NCBI GenBank assembly: GCA_027452245.1
Contig: DAIDGW010000161.1
Location: forward strand, 1 to 64,000
Source of the DNA: Acidobacteriaceae bacterium
GTDB lineage: Bacteria > Acidobacteriota > Terriglobia > Terriglobales > Acidobacteriaceae
Direction of reading: 5' to 3'
DNA: 64,000 bases
Positions 34,507-43,364 of this stretch are shown here, piece by piece. Under the pieces are notes generated by a model. That model did no database searches. It was not told the DNA's origin and worked only from the letters and a program-made list of their open reading frames with translations. The translations under genes were made by a program, and so were the position numbers. Every line of letters starts with the position of its first letter. The first letter of the stretch is position 1.

Positions 34507-36222
34507 CTATTTATCGACTTCGGGAACTGGGACGGTGAACGTGTTGTTGCTCGTGTCGGATTCGGGCACGCTGCCATCGTTCACCGTAATTTCGTCGGGC
34601 ACGCCGCTGATCTCCACCCGGACCACGGCTTTGCTCTTGGCCTGCACCTCAACTCGCTTATTAAACTCCCCGCCCTCGAATGTGACTGCGAGGGGAACCT
34701 CGGCTCCCGCAGTGCCCAGGTTGTCGACCGTAAAGGTCAGAATGTAAAAACCATTGGGCATTTTTCGCGAAAAAGCTGAGTCGACTTTGAAATCGGGCAG
34801 GCCCCGGTCGTGATAAACCCAATCGTTGAAGAACCAATCCAGATCGTGCTGGGTTTGCGCTTCAATCAGGCGCGGCATGTAGTGGGGGTCTTTGTCCTGA
34901 TCGGGACGATATTGTGCCAGTGCCTTCTTCAGTGCGGAGTCGCCGACGATCTCGCGGAGCATCCACCAGACGTACATGGCTTTGCTGCGGTAAAACTCTT
35001 CGCTGGTGGTCTGGATCAGCGAGCGGGTGGAGGACTGAGAAAAATCGGCGGCCGATGTCTGCTTCTCAAGTTCCATGAAGACGGAACGATGCAGTCCCAT
35101 GTAGTCGAGAGCAGCCTGGCGTCCTTTGAGTTGCTCGAGATAAAGGGCCTGGGCGAAATGCGCCAGGCCTTCGTTGATCCAGGGACGCGGCGAATCGAAA
35201 GCGGCGTGCGTGAGTTGATGAGCGGCGGCGAGACCGGCAAGCTGGGCATCGGTATTGGTCAGCGGCGTCAACAACAGAGATCCGCTTTCAAAAGGAGAAG
35301 CGTCGGAGTTTGGCAGGTCGGCCGTGATGGCTTTCTCGCGGGGATGCCCGAACCAATCGGAAATCAGCGGCTCGGCCTTTTCCGCAGCATCGGCGTAGAC
35401 GCCGGCGGCAACATCGTCGCCAGCGAGGTAGTTGACAGAGATATCCTGGCGGTCGAATGTCTTGAAATCGCCCATCACAAAGGCGGGAACAGACATGCCC
35501 AGAACCGCATAGGAGCACTCCGCTTGGGAAATTCCCTGCTTGGTAACAGAACGGGTGCTTTCGCTATTGCAGACGGCGAGTTGGGCTAGGCCGGTAGCAT
35601 CGACCGGGGATTCAAGAACGATCTGCATGTGGGCGGCGGCTTCGCGGGATTTCCACCGGTTCAGAGTCTCGAACAAGCTGTTCTGTTCCGACAGATTTGC
35701 GGAGTTGGTCGCGATGGGATACCAGGCGACGTAGCCTACGCCGCGCACGCCGGTAAATTTTGTGCTGATCTGATCCCAGTCGGAACCGGCGGCTGCATCT
35801 TCGGGCGCGCCGATGCGGGTCAGGCGAGTGCCATCCTGCACGATCACGCCTTCATACCCAATTTCCAGTTCGACGGAAGCACCGGGCGCAACGGCGTCGG
35901 GGAGTGAAACGATGGCCTCGGAAAGGGCTCCGGTGTGATCGATGTCGGAGGTATAGGGCTGGGTTACGTACTGCAGCAGATTTCCCGCGGCCTTAACCGA
36001 GCGCCAATCGAGCGACGAAGAGATCTGCAGGACCGCCGTCTTTTGCGGCTGCGCGGAATCGTTGCGCAACGTGATCTTTCCGCGCACCCCCATGCGCTGC
36101 TGATCGGGCTCCACCCGAACGCGAAGGTCGTAATTAGTAATTGCGAAGGCTTCGCGATCGAGCGAAAAACAATTCACCCCGGAGCACAACACCAGAACGA
36201 GAACACAAAACCAGAACTTCAT
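34507..36222 (-). CDS. Peptidase M1-like protein with altered zinc motif
   Basis: A 571-aa secreted protein (signal peptide ending VNCF). The N-terminal beta domain (YDLRVRVEPDQQRMGVRGKITLRND) and later WINEGLAHFAQALYLEQ resemble M1 aminopeptidases. The zinc site reads HQLTH (His335, Gln336, His339) followed after 11 residues by Glu351 in NEGLAHF. In true M1 enzymes the motif is HEXXH-x18-E, so the catalytic Glu is replaced by Gln and the spacing is short. It may be inactive or use another mechanism. The gene start (ATG 36222) overlaps the rlmB stop as ATGA, so translation is probably coupled. Confidence 0.75.
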   Translation of the reverse strand: MKFWFCVLVLVLCSGVNCFSLDREAFAITNYDLRVRVEPDQQRMGVRGKITLRNDSAQPQKTAVLQISSSLDWRSVKAAGNLLQYVTQPYTSDIDHTGALSEAIVSLPDAVAPGASVELEIGYEGVIVQDGTRLTRIGAPEDAAAGSDWDQISTKFTGVRGVGYVAWYPIATNSANLSEQNSLFETLNRWKSREAAAHMQIVLESPVDATGLAQLAVCNSESTRSVTKQGISQAECSYAVLGMSVPAFVMGDFKTFDRQDISVNYLAGDDVAAGVYADAAEKAEPLISDWFGHPREKAITADLPNSDASPFESGSLLLTPLTNTDAQLAGLAAAHQLTHAAFDSPRPWINEGLAHFAQALYLEQLKGRQAALDYMGLHRSVFMELEKQTSAADFSQSSTRSLIQTTSEEFYRSKAMYVWWMLREIVGDSALKKALAQYRPDQDKDPHYMPRLIEAQTQHDLDWFFNDWVYHDRGLPDFKVDSAFSRKMPNGFYILTFTVDNLGTAGAEVPLAVTFEGGEFNKRVEVQAKSKAVVRVEISGVPDEITVNDGSVPESDTSNNTFTVPVPEVDK

Positions 36223-36971
36223 TTCACCCCTGCAGCAGATTCTTTGACGCGGCGTTGCCGCACGATCTCATAGAGCACGATGGCAGCCGCGACGGACACG
36301 TTCAATGACGGCACTTTGCCGAGCATCGGAATAGAAACCAGGAAATCGCATTTGCGTTTCACAAGGTCGTGCAGGCCCTTGCCTTCGGCCCCCAACACCA
36401 GGGCGCAATCCATGTTGTAGTCGATCGCGTCGTAAGTCTTGTCTCCGCGCTCATCGAGACCGACGGTCCAGATGTTCTGGTCTTTCAATTCCTCAACGGT
36501 GCGCGAGATGTTGGTGACTTTGGCGATGGGCAAGTGCTCGCTGGCCCCGGCGGAGGCCTTGGTGACGGTTCCTGTTACGCCCGCGGCACGGCGCTCGGGG
36601 ATTACGACTCCATTGGCACCGGCAGCATCAGCGGTGCGGAGAATCGCGCCCAAGTTGTGCGGATCTTCCACGCCATCCAGCACGACGATTAACGAATATT
36701 GTCCGCGCTTGGCGGAGATAACGTCGTCGAGATCGTTGTACTGTTTCGCGGAGGTGACCGCGACTACGCCCTGATGCGCAGCATTGCCCGCCATGCGGTC
36801 GAGTTCGGTACGCTGCAAGAAGCGCACCGGGATGCCAATTTTGCGGCAGTCTTCAATGAGTCGCTGCAGGCGCAGGTCATGGCGCTCTTTGGCCATCCCG
36901 ACCCATGCGAAAGCGCGTCCGCGGGCCTTCAGGGCTTCGCTGACCGAATTGATGCCGTAAATGCAGTGCAT
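36219..36971 (-). CDS. rlmB: 23S rRNA 2'-O-methyltransferase RlmB-like (SPOUT family)
   Basis: A 250-aa protein from ATG 36971 (MHCIYGINSVSEALK); GAGG lies about 5 bases upstream. The knot motifs are IVVLDGVEDPHNLGAILRTADAAGANGVV, GAEGKGL and PMLGKVPSLNVSVAAAI. This subgroup methylates G2251-type positions of 23S rRNA, or tRNA Gm18 in the TrmH group; the N-terminal extension favours RlmB. It sits between the peroxiredoxin-like gene upstream and the M1-like gene downstream. Confidence 0.82.
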   Translation of the reverse strand: MHCIYGINSVSEALKARGRAFAWVGMAKERHDLRLQRLIEDCRKIGIPVRFLQRTELDRMAGNAAHQGVVAVTSAKQYNDLDDVISAKRGQYSLIVVLDGVEDPHNLGAILRTADAAGANGVVIPERRAAGVTGTVTKASAGASEHLPIAKVTNISRTVEELKDQNIWTVGLDERGDKTYDAIDYNMDCALVLGAEGKGLHDLVKRKCDFLVSIPMLGKVPSLNVSVAAAIVLYEIVRQRRVKESAAGVK

Positions 36972-37023
36972 GAAACCTCTAGTGTACGTGAGAAGCGGCC
37001 TTGATATTGGGGACGCGCCTGCT

Positions 37024-37716
37024 TTAGTCCCGGGACTTGAGGAAGCTGAGGATCTGCGCCGGTTCGGGGCGCTCGGTGTAGTCTTCATTGGCCGAGACAA
37101 AGAGTACCGTTCCGTCGCGGTCGAGAATGTAGGTAGCGGGAATCGGCAGTTCCCAGCTTTCATCCCCATTCGTGAATGGCAGATTGACGAAGGCTCGCCG
37201 GTAAACGGCTTGCTGATAGTCCGGCACGCGATAGGCCAACCCAAATTGCCGCGCAACTTGATTGCCTGTGTCTGACAGCAGCGGGAAACGAAGCTTGTGC
37301 TGATCGTGCATGAAAAAAGACTGCTTGACCGTCTGCGGCGAGATCGCGACCAGGATTGCGCCGGCATTTTCGATGTCAGGAACGATCAGGTTCATCGCTT
37401 CCATCTGCCCGACGCAGAAGGGACACCAGCGGCCGCGGATGAAGCAGAGAACTAGGCGTCCTTTGGAAAGCAGGCCTTTCGAGGACACGATCGTGCCGTT
37501 GTGATTGGGAAGCTGGAATTCGGGAGCGGTCGCGGCTTTTTGCAGAGCCTTTCTTGCCAGTCCCGCTGATTTCAGTTCCGCGAAAGCACGAGCATGGATC
37601 GCTTGCGTATCAGCCGGAACATACTGCGCGATGAGCTCGTTGCGCTCGGCGTAGATGTCGCGCAGAGGACGTAAGTCCGGTCCATCTGTCGATTCTTCGA
37701 GAGAGCGCCATTTCAT
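37024..37716 (-). CDS. AhpC/TSA-type peroxiredoxin-like protein
   Basis: A 230-aa protein from ATG 37716 (MKWRSLEES). The C-terminal part is a thioredoxin fold with RGRWCPFCVGQMEAMN, cis-Pro near IPATYILDRDG and GTVLFVSAN. A helical N-terminal region of about 80 residues precedes. CPFC suggests thiol peroxidase or reductase activity. No signal peptide. It ends 52 bases before rlmB, same strand. Confidence 0.78.
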   Translation of the reverse strand: MKWRSLEESTDGPDLRPLRDIYAERNELIAQYVPADTQAIHARAFAELKSAGLARKALQKAATAPEFQLPNHNGTIVSSKGLLSKGRLVLCFIRGRWCPFCVGQMEAMNLIVPDIENAGAILVAISPQTVKQSFFMHDQHKLRFPLLSDTGNQVARQFGLAYRVPDYQQAVYRRAFVNLPFTNGDESWELPIPATYILDRDGTVLFVSANEDYTERPEPAQILSFLKSRD

Positions 37717-37744
37717 AGGGTCTGGCCTCGGACTCTGGACCTCA

Positions 37745-37780
37745 GACCTCAGCAAAACTCGTTGCCGAACCACTGAGGTC
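37745..37780. repeat. Inverted repeat GACCTCAG/CTGAGGTC between ffh and the peroxiredoxin gene
   Basis: GACCTCAG (37745-37752, with an overlapping copy at 37738) matches CTGAGGTC (37773-37780), 20-base loop. Further CTGAGG-like words follow to 37800. Related words occur at 58067-58090. Probably a small dispersed repeat; could form RNA hairpins after ffh. Confidence 0.4.
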
Positions 37781-37806
37781 CGCAGTCTGAGGGCGGAGGT
37801 CCGTTC

Positions 37807-39165
37807 TTACATTCCGGGCAGCTTCATCCCGGCGAGCCTGCGGGCAAAGCTGGCCTTGCCCATGTTCTTGAACATTTTCTTCATCTGCGCGTATTGCTTC
37901 AGCAGATTGTTCACTTCCTGAATACTCGTGCCCGATCCGCGGGCGATGCGCTTGCGGCGGCTGCCATTAATGACTTCGTGATGGTTGCGCTCGTGCGTGG
38001 TCATCGAGTTGATGATGGCCTCGATGCGGTTAATCTGCTTTTCGTCGACGTGGTCGGCGGCTTTTTGCAGTCCGGAGAACGGGCCGATCGACGGCAACAT
38101 GCCGATCAGGCTCTTCATCGATCCCATGCGCTTGACCTGGCGCAACTGATCGCGGAAGTCTTCGAGAGAGAATCCGTCGCCGGTGAGCGCCTTGGTGGCA
38201 ATTTCCTGCGCCTTCTTTTTGTCGATCTGCTGCTCGGCGCGCTCGATGAGCGACAGGATGTCGCCCATGCCGAGAATGCGGGAGACGATGCGGTCAGGAT
38301 GAAATGGCTCGAGCGCATCGTATTTTTCGCCGATGCCGATGAACTTGATGGGTTGGCCGGTGACTTGCCGGATCGAAAGCGCCGCACCGCCGCGGGCATC
38401 ACCGTCCATCTTGGTGAGAACCACCCCGGTGAGAGAGAGCTTCTTGTGGAACTCTTCGGCGGAACGGACCGCGTCTTGACCGGTCATAGCGTCGGCGACG
38501 AACAGGATTTCCGACGGATTCAGCAGTTTTTTCAGCGACTGCATTTCGTCCATCAGTTCGTCGTCAATATGGAGACGTCCGGCGGTATCGACGATCAGCA
38601 CGTCGCAACCGGAATTCACGGCCTCGCGGCGCGCTTCTTTCACTAAGCGCTCAACTGTGGCCGTGTTCGCTTCGCTGACCTGACCTTCGTAGATCTGCGC
38701 CTTCACGGCTTGCGCCACGACTTTCAACTGCTCGCGGGCTGCGGGACGATAGACGTCCACTGAAACCAGCAGCGGACGATGTCCACCATTTTTGAACCAG
38801 TTCGCCAGCTTGCCCGAAGTGGTCGTCTTACCGGAACCCTGCAGGCCAGCCATGAGGACGACCGTCGGCGGTTGCGATGCAAATTTCACCCGCGCCGTGT
38901 CTTTGCCCAGAATTTCGACCAACTCGTCGCGGACAATCTTGATGACCTGCTCGCCAGGAGAAAGAGCGGTCAAGACGTCCTGGCCAACGGCTTTGGCCTG
39001 GACCTGGTCGATAAACTGCTTGACGACTTTGAAATTGACGTCGGCCTCGAGCAGGGCCAGGCGGATTTCGCGCATCGCCTCCTGGATATTCTCCTGGGTC
39101 AGGGTGGCCTGTCCGCGGAGGGTTTTGAAGGCGCGTTGTAGTTTTTCCTGAAGATTCTCGAACAT
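37807..39165 (-). CDS. ffh: Signal recognition particle protein Ffh
   Basis: A 452-aa protein with N, G and M domains. GTPase motifs GLQGSGKTTTSGKLA, VDVYRPAAREQLK, DTAGRLHIDD, TKMDGDARGGAALS and the G-domain end GDILSLIERAEQQ are complete. The methionine-rich M domain starts near 330 (KRMGSMKSLIGMLP). It targets nascent membrane and secreted proteins with SRP RNA. No SRP RNA was found in the window. Confidence 0.95.
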   Translation of the reverse strand: MFENLQEKLQRAFKTLRGQATLTQENIQEAMREIRLALLEADVNFKVVKQFIDQVQAKAVGQDVLTALSPGEQVIKIVRDELVEILGKDTARVKFASQPPTVVLMAGLQGSGKTTTSGKLANWFKNGGHRPLLVSVDVYRPAAREQLKVVAQAVKAQIYEGQVSEANTATVERLVKEARREAVNSGCDVLIVDTAGRLHIDDELMDEMQSLKKLLNPSEILFVADAMTGQDAVRSAEEFHKKLSLTGVVLTKMDGDARGGAALSIRQVTGQPIKFIGIGEKYDALEPFHPDRIVSRILGMGDILSLIERAEQQIDKKKAQEIATKALTGDGFSLEDFRDQLRQVKRMGSMKSLIGMLPSIGPFSGLQKAADHVDEKQINRIEAIINSMTTHERNHHEVINGSRRKRIARGSGTSIQEVNNLLKQYAQMKKMFKNMGKASFARRLAGMKLPGM

Positions 39166-39198
39166 AGGGTTGATAACTCAGTTTAGCAGTGAATGGAC

Positions 39199-40257
39199 TT
39201 ATTCCACCGGCTCGTCCCAACGGACTGTACGTCCTTCCTGGCTGCTCTTGTGTGAGAGCAGAATGGCACGCATGGTGCGCAAAGCCTGGTCTGGGGTGAT
39301 GTTCAGGGGAAGGCCATTTTCGATGGCATCGCGCACGTTCGCGTAGAAGCCGCGATAGTCACCGCGTTCCGTCTTTATTTTTCGCTGAGCCTCTCCCACG
39401 CGGGTGAGCGTTCCCCACTGGGACTCCGTATCTTCGCCCCAGTTCGCGCCCCAGTCGAGACCATCCGGGCGCTTCGGTCCGCGCAGAATCTCCTCTTGCG
39501 GATCCATGCCGTATTTCACGAATGATCCCTGCGACCCGTGGATCAGAATGTGGTGGCTGGGCGCATAAGCAATGATGCTGGCCCGCAGGCGTGCCCGCAG
39601 TGGACCGTAGTCCATCCAGACATCGAATGCGTCATCCACCACAGAGCTTTTGCGTTGGCGGATCGCGGCAGCGGTGATCGTCTTGGGCGCGCCGAACAGG
39701 ACCAGAGCGCCATCGAGAAGGTGCGGACCCAAGTCCCAGAGGACGCCAGCGGCTGGCTGATCGGCCCGCTCACGCCATGCGCCGGGCTTGGCCTCCGGAC
39801 GAAAGCGATCAAAGCGGGCTTCATATTCGGCCAAGTCGCCCAAAGCTCCCGACGCGACTAGTTTCTGAACCGTCAAAAATGCGCCGTCCCAGCGCCGATC
39901 CTGATAGACGGTGAGCAGGCGTTTCCGTTCGGAAGCCAGAGCGCAAAGCTGTTGAGCCTCGGCCATGGTGGGCGTGAATGGTTTATCGACCACCACGTGG
40001 CGTCCCGCCATGAGGCAATCGCGAGACAGGGAGAAATGGGAATCGTTTGGAGTGGCAACCACACACAACTGAATGCTGCGGTCGGAAAGCATTGCCTCGA
40101 GCGTGCGCGCAACTCGCACGTCCGGATACATTTTCTGCGCATTCGAGGTGTGACGTTCCACGACACATGCCAGTTCCATACCGGGAACGCCGCGTATCAC
40201 GGGAGCATGGAAAGCCTGTCCCGCTAGCCCAAAACCGATCAGTCCGACCCTCACCAT
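39199..40257 (-). CDS. Gfo/Idh/MocA-family oxidoreductase
   Basis: A 352-aa protein from ATG 40257 (MVRVGLIGFGLAGQAFHAPVI); the upstream open frame adds 15 non-conserved residues. A Rossmann fold binding NAD(P) is followed by the catalytic-type DKPFTPT (EKP in most members) and an alpha/beta domain with WDLGPHLLDGALVLFG. Family members oxidise sugars, inositol or similar polyols. Substrate unknown. It follows ffh upstream, same strand. Confidence 0.82.
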   Translation of the reverse strand: MVRVGLIGFGLAGQAFHAPVIRGVPGMELACVVERHTSNAQKMYPDVRVARTLEAMLSDRSIQLCVVATPNDSHFSLSRDCLMAGRHVVVDKPFTPTMAEAQQLCALASERKRLLTVYQDRRWDGAFLTVQKLVASGALGDLAEYEARFDRFRPEAKPGAWRERADQPAAGVLWDLGPHLLDGALVLFGAPKTITAAAIRQRKSSVVDDAFDVWMDYGPLRARLRASIIAYAPSHHILIHGSQGSFVKYGMDPQEEILRGPKRPDGLDWGANWGEDTESQWGTLTRVGEAQRKIKTERGDYRGFYANVRDAIENGLPLNITPDQALRTMRAILLSHKSSQEGRTVRWDEPVE

Positions 40258-40446
40258 GGCGTCATTTGTAGAGGATGCGACGGTTTTTATCAACCTTCGC
40301 ACCTAGGGGTACTGTCAGATTTTTCGACAGAATCTCTACAATTTCAGGGAGAGCTCCTTACAGATTGTTGCCGATATTTTCCTTGCGCCAAGTACCCTAT
40401 AACTTACAATGTCGCGTCCGAAGTGGCGCTCCAGGTCGGAGGAAAG

Positions 40447-40608
40447 ATGAGATTCGGGCCGTTTCTGATCATCGCAGTCCTGCTGTTCATCGCGTGGATT
40501 TGCGCCTTCGTGCTGTTTCACGTTGTCAGCGGCCTGATCCACTTGCTGTTGTTATTTGCGGTGATCGCGTTTGTCGCTCACTTTTTCACGGGGTCAAGGA
40601 CGACTTGA
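40447..40608 (+). CDS. Lmo0937-type small membrane protein
   Basis: A 53-aa protein from ATG 40447 (GGAGG just upstream). Two hydrophobic segments, about 5-20 and 30-47, contain FVLFHVVSGLIHLLLLFAVIAFVAHF, the signature of the Lmo0937/DUF5670 family. Family members are small membrane proteins linked to envelope stress in some bacteria; function unclear. A well-formed terminator follows at 40683. Confidence 0.75.
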   Translation: MRFGPFLIIAVLLFIAWICAFVLFHVVSGLIHLLLLFAVIAFVAHFFTGSRTT

Positions 40609-40682
40609 GTTTTAAACGCGGACAGACCGAAGCCTCCCGCAGCTAACCGGCTGGGGAAGCTTCGGGAAACCCGCCAGACCTA

Positions 40683-40744
40683 GACGGCCACATACTGCAG
40701 CGAAAGAACCGATTCGCGCGAGCAGTTAAGGCCGTCATTTTTTT
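40683..40744 (+). terminator. Composite intrinsic terminator
   Basis: Three nested stems: GACGGCC/GGCCGTC (40683-40689, 40730-40736), ACTGC/GCAGT, and GCGAA/TTCGC inside, then seven T residues from 40738. It ends the Lmo0937-type transcript and lies 45 bases before the convergent VWA stop. Confidence 0.65.
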
Positions 40745-40788
40745 GCTGTTGCGGTCGATTTTCTTGAAGAAGAGTCCGTGCTGCGGAA

Positions 40789-41904
40789 TTACTGCGCAGT
40801 CGGAGCGTAATATCCGCGCCGGGAACGTACGCGAAATTCCTTTCGATCATTGGCGACGATCTCAATCGTGCGGTAACTACCGTCGGCCCTGAAGTCAGCC
40901 GGCTTATAGGAAAGCGCGTACTGGCTGCGCAGTTCGTTCTGAATCTCGGCGAAGGCATTGGTCACGTCGCGAATCTGGAAGGGAAAGAACGCTCGGCCGC
41001 CGGTGGCATCGGCGATACGTTCCAGGACCTTGTCTCCGGGGCCTTTGGTACCGCTTACATTCGTGCTGATGGTATAGACGATGGCTTCGGCGCGCTGCGC
41101 CATTTCGATGGCTTCTTCGCGGCTGACGTGGCTCAGGTTGTCTTCACCATCGCTCAATAGAATGATGGCACGCCGCGTTTGGTATTTTCTTGGCGTCTTG
41201 ATCAGCTTGTCACGGCAGGCATAATAAAGCGCATCGTAGAGCGCCGTGCCTCCGCCCGGGCGGAGTTCGTGAACACCGTGGGCCAGCAATTCGGTATTGT
41301 CGGTGTAGTCCTGCGTGACCTCGGGGGTGGCATCGAATCCGACCACAAAGGCTCGGTCGTAGGGAGCATGAACCGTCTGATTCAGAAACTCAATGGCCGA
41401 TTCCTGCTCGAACTTGAAGCGGTCACGCACGGAATTGCTGGCATCAATCAGCAATCCTACTTCCAGAGGAAGATTGGTTTCAGCATGGAAGCTGCGAATT
41501 TCCGCGGGTGGCTTGTCGTCATCAAAAATCTGGAAGTCGCTCTGCTTCAGGTTGGTGATGCGCCGGCCATGCTTGTCGGTCACGACGAAGACGACGTTCA
41601 CTTCGTTCGTGCCAACCTTGAAGGTCGCTACCTGATCGGAATTGGCGGAGGGAGAGTCCGAAGACGAGGCCGGCTGGTTCGGGGGAGGAGTTGCGCCGTG
41701 GGCAGGATCGGCGGATGCTTTGACCGGAGCTGAACCTGACGATGCCTGTGTATTGGATGGAGAAGATGTATTCTGCGATGCGGCAGGAGCGCTGGCTGCT
41801 GTGGACTGCGCGAGCATCCAGCCTCCGCACAAGGTCAACAGCAAACAGGCCAGACCCAGCCGGAACTGCACAATCTTTGAGGACACGACCCCTAGGAACT
41901 TCAT
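40789..41904 (-). CDS. VWFA-related (Acidobacterial) secreted protein
   Basis: A 371-aa protein with a signal peptide (about 12-34), a Ser/Ala/Pro-rich linker, and a von Willebrand A domain with MIDAS residues DASNS in GLLIDASNSVRDRF, VGFDATPEVTQ and ILLSDGEDNLSH. TIGR-type VWFA-related Acidobacterial proteins share this layout. Probably binds partner proteins outside the cell; role unknown. C-terminal FRVRSRRGYYAP is typical. Confidence 0.85.
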   Translation of the reverse strand: MKFLGVVSSKIVQFRLGLACLLLTLCGGWMLAQSTAASAPAASQNTSSPSNTQASSGSAPVKASADPAHGATPPPNQPASSSDSPSANSDQVATFKVGTNEVNVVFVVTDKHGRRITNLKQSDFQIFDDDKPPAEIRSFHAETNLPLEVGLLIDASNSVRDRFKFEQESAIEFLNQTVHAPYDRAFVVGFDATPEVTQDYTDNTELLAHGVHELRPGGGTALYDALYYACRDKLIKTPRKYQTRRAIILLSDGEDNLSHVSREEAIEMAQRAEAIVYTISTNVSGTKGPGDKVLERIADATGGRAFFPFQIRDVTNAFAEIQNELRSQYALSYKPADFRADGSYRTIEIVANDRKEFRVRSRRGYYAPTAQ

Positions 41905-41945
41905 TTAATTTCCTATTATATCCAGTTACAAGCAGCAGGATTGTG

Positions 41946-42947
41946 CTAGGACTGTCTTAAATCTTGCCGCTGCAGGTTCCCCAAGAACTGCGCGAGTTCC
42001 GGCGGCAGCTGGCTTTGCAAAGCGATGCGTTTCCCGGTCCGTGGCTGGTTGAGCTCAAGTTCGGCGGCATGGAGAAAGTTGCGTCCGAGCGAAAGCGTTC
42101 CAAAGCCAGTTTTTGGCGGCCTCGCGCGGAGTTCACGGGACGCGCCGTACAAGGCGTCTCCCACTACGGGATGCCCAAGTGATGCCATGTGCACCCGAAT
42201 CTGGTGCGTTCGGCCCGTGTCGATTTTCACTTTGAGCAAGGTGAATTTGCCGTAGGGCGTACCGAGGCGCTGAACAATTTCGTAGTGAGAAACCGCCTCG
42301 CGTCCGCCGGAGAGCCGGGTGGTCATGCGCGTGCGCCGGACTCGATCGCGACTGATGCTCTGGCTGATGGTGCCGCGATCCTGCTTGACCCATCCTTGCA
42401 CGAGAGCGATGTAGGTCTTTCTGACCTTGCGGGCGGCAAACTGGGCCGCCAGTTTGCGATGGGCATCGTCATTTTTCGCGACCACAATCAGTCCGCTGGT
42501 CTCTTTGTCGAGGCGGTGAACGATCCCGGGCCGGAGATCGCCGCCCACCCCGGACAGGCTGGCAAAATGGTGCAGGAGAGCATTCACCAGGGTGCCGCGA
42601 TGGCGGGCGTCTTCGGTCGCACCGGCGCCGGCGTGCACCATCATTCCGGCGGGCTTATTGACGATGGCAAGGTCCTCGTCCTCGTAAACAATGTCCAGTG
42701 GAATCTGTTCCGCGATGGCCCGAAGAGGCGGACGTTCCGCCGGGCCCAGCATGGAGATCTGCTCGTCTCCGCGCAACTTGAGAGAGGGCTTCGCGGCAGC
42801 ACCATTGACCATGACTTTTCCTGCACTAATCAAGTCCTGGATGCGGGCGCGGCTTACGCCGTCCAATTTGGTGGCGAGGAACTGGTCGAGACGCCTGCTG
42901 GCATCCGCCGGGGAAACGGTGATTGTGATGTGAGTTGAATCTGCCAC
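41946..42947 (-). CDS. rluD: RluA-family pseudouridine synthase, RluD-like
   Basis: A 333-aa protein with an S4 RNA-binding domain (residues about 15-75, DQFLATKLDGVSRARIQDLI) and a catalytic core: NKPAGMMVHAG, GIVHRLDKETSG with the nucleophile Asp147, and GRTHQIRVHMASLGHPVVGD. This subgroup modifies U1911/1915/1917 of 23S rRNA in most bacteria (RluD); the exact target is inferred. Convergent with nothing; VWA follows downstream. Confidence 0.88.
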   Translation of the reverse strand: MADSTHITITVSPADASRRLDQFLATKLDGVSRARIQDLISAGKVMVNGAAAKPSLKLRGDEQISMLGPAERPPLRAIAEQIPLDIVYEDEDLAIVNKPAGMMVHAGAGATEDARHRGTLVNALLHHFASLSGVGGDLRPGIVHRLDKETSGLIVVAKNDDAHRKLAAQFAARKVRKTYIALVQGWVKQDRGTISQSISRDRVRRTRMTTRLSGGREAVSHYEIVQRLGTPYGKFTLLKVKIDTGRTHQIRVHMASLGHPVVGDALYGASRELRARPPKTGFGTLSLGRNFLHAAELELNQPRTGKRIALQSQLPPELAQFLGNLQRQDLRQS

Positions 42948-43022
42948 CGTGGCTGGAACGTTATCACAAGCAAAACGGGAGATGTTGATGCGAGAACCGA
43001 GTTCCAGGACAGACAGCCGTGA

Positions 43023-43253
43023 TCAGTAGTTATGGTGGGGGTAATGGGTCTTCTTCACCGATTGCTTGAACATCTTCTGCTGCCGCTTGCGTTGCGCCTT
43101 GGCAAACTTCTTATTGGCTTTCATCTGGCGCTTCTGCAGTTTGCGGGCCGCGCGTGCCTGGGCTTTTGGACTATTGCTCGAGCGAGCGTAAACCATGCCG
43201 GTTCCGCTGAAGCACAGAACCGCGAGTAAGAGGAAGCTGGCTAATCTTCTCAT
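43023..43253 (-). CDS. Small basic secreted protein, 76 aa
   Basis: A 76-aa protein with a signal peptide (LASFLLLAVLCFSGTGMVYA) and a very Lys/Arg/Gln-rich mature part (ARAARKLQKRQMKANKKFAKAQRKRQQK) likely to form a basic helix, with His/Tyr at the end (HYPHHNY). I do not recognise a family. Highly basic secreted proteins may bind the acidic envelope, but this is a guess. Confidence 0.55.
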   Translation of the reverse strand: MRRLASFLLLAVLCFSGTGMVYARSSNSPKAQARAARKLQKRQMKANKKFAKAQRKRQQKMFKQSVKKTHYPHHNY

Positions 43254-43364
43254 AAGCTATCCGCCACACGACCTTGTCAGATTTTGAGCGCGACACGACA
43301 CGCGCTGCCAGATCACTAAAGACCAATTACCACAGTCTGAGCCAATTTGGCATTATCGGACAGG

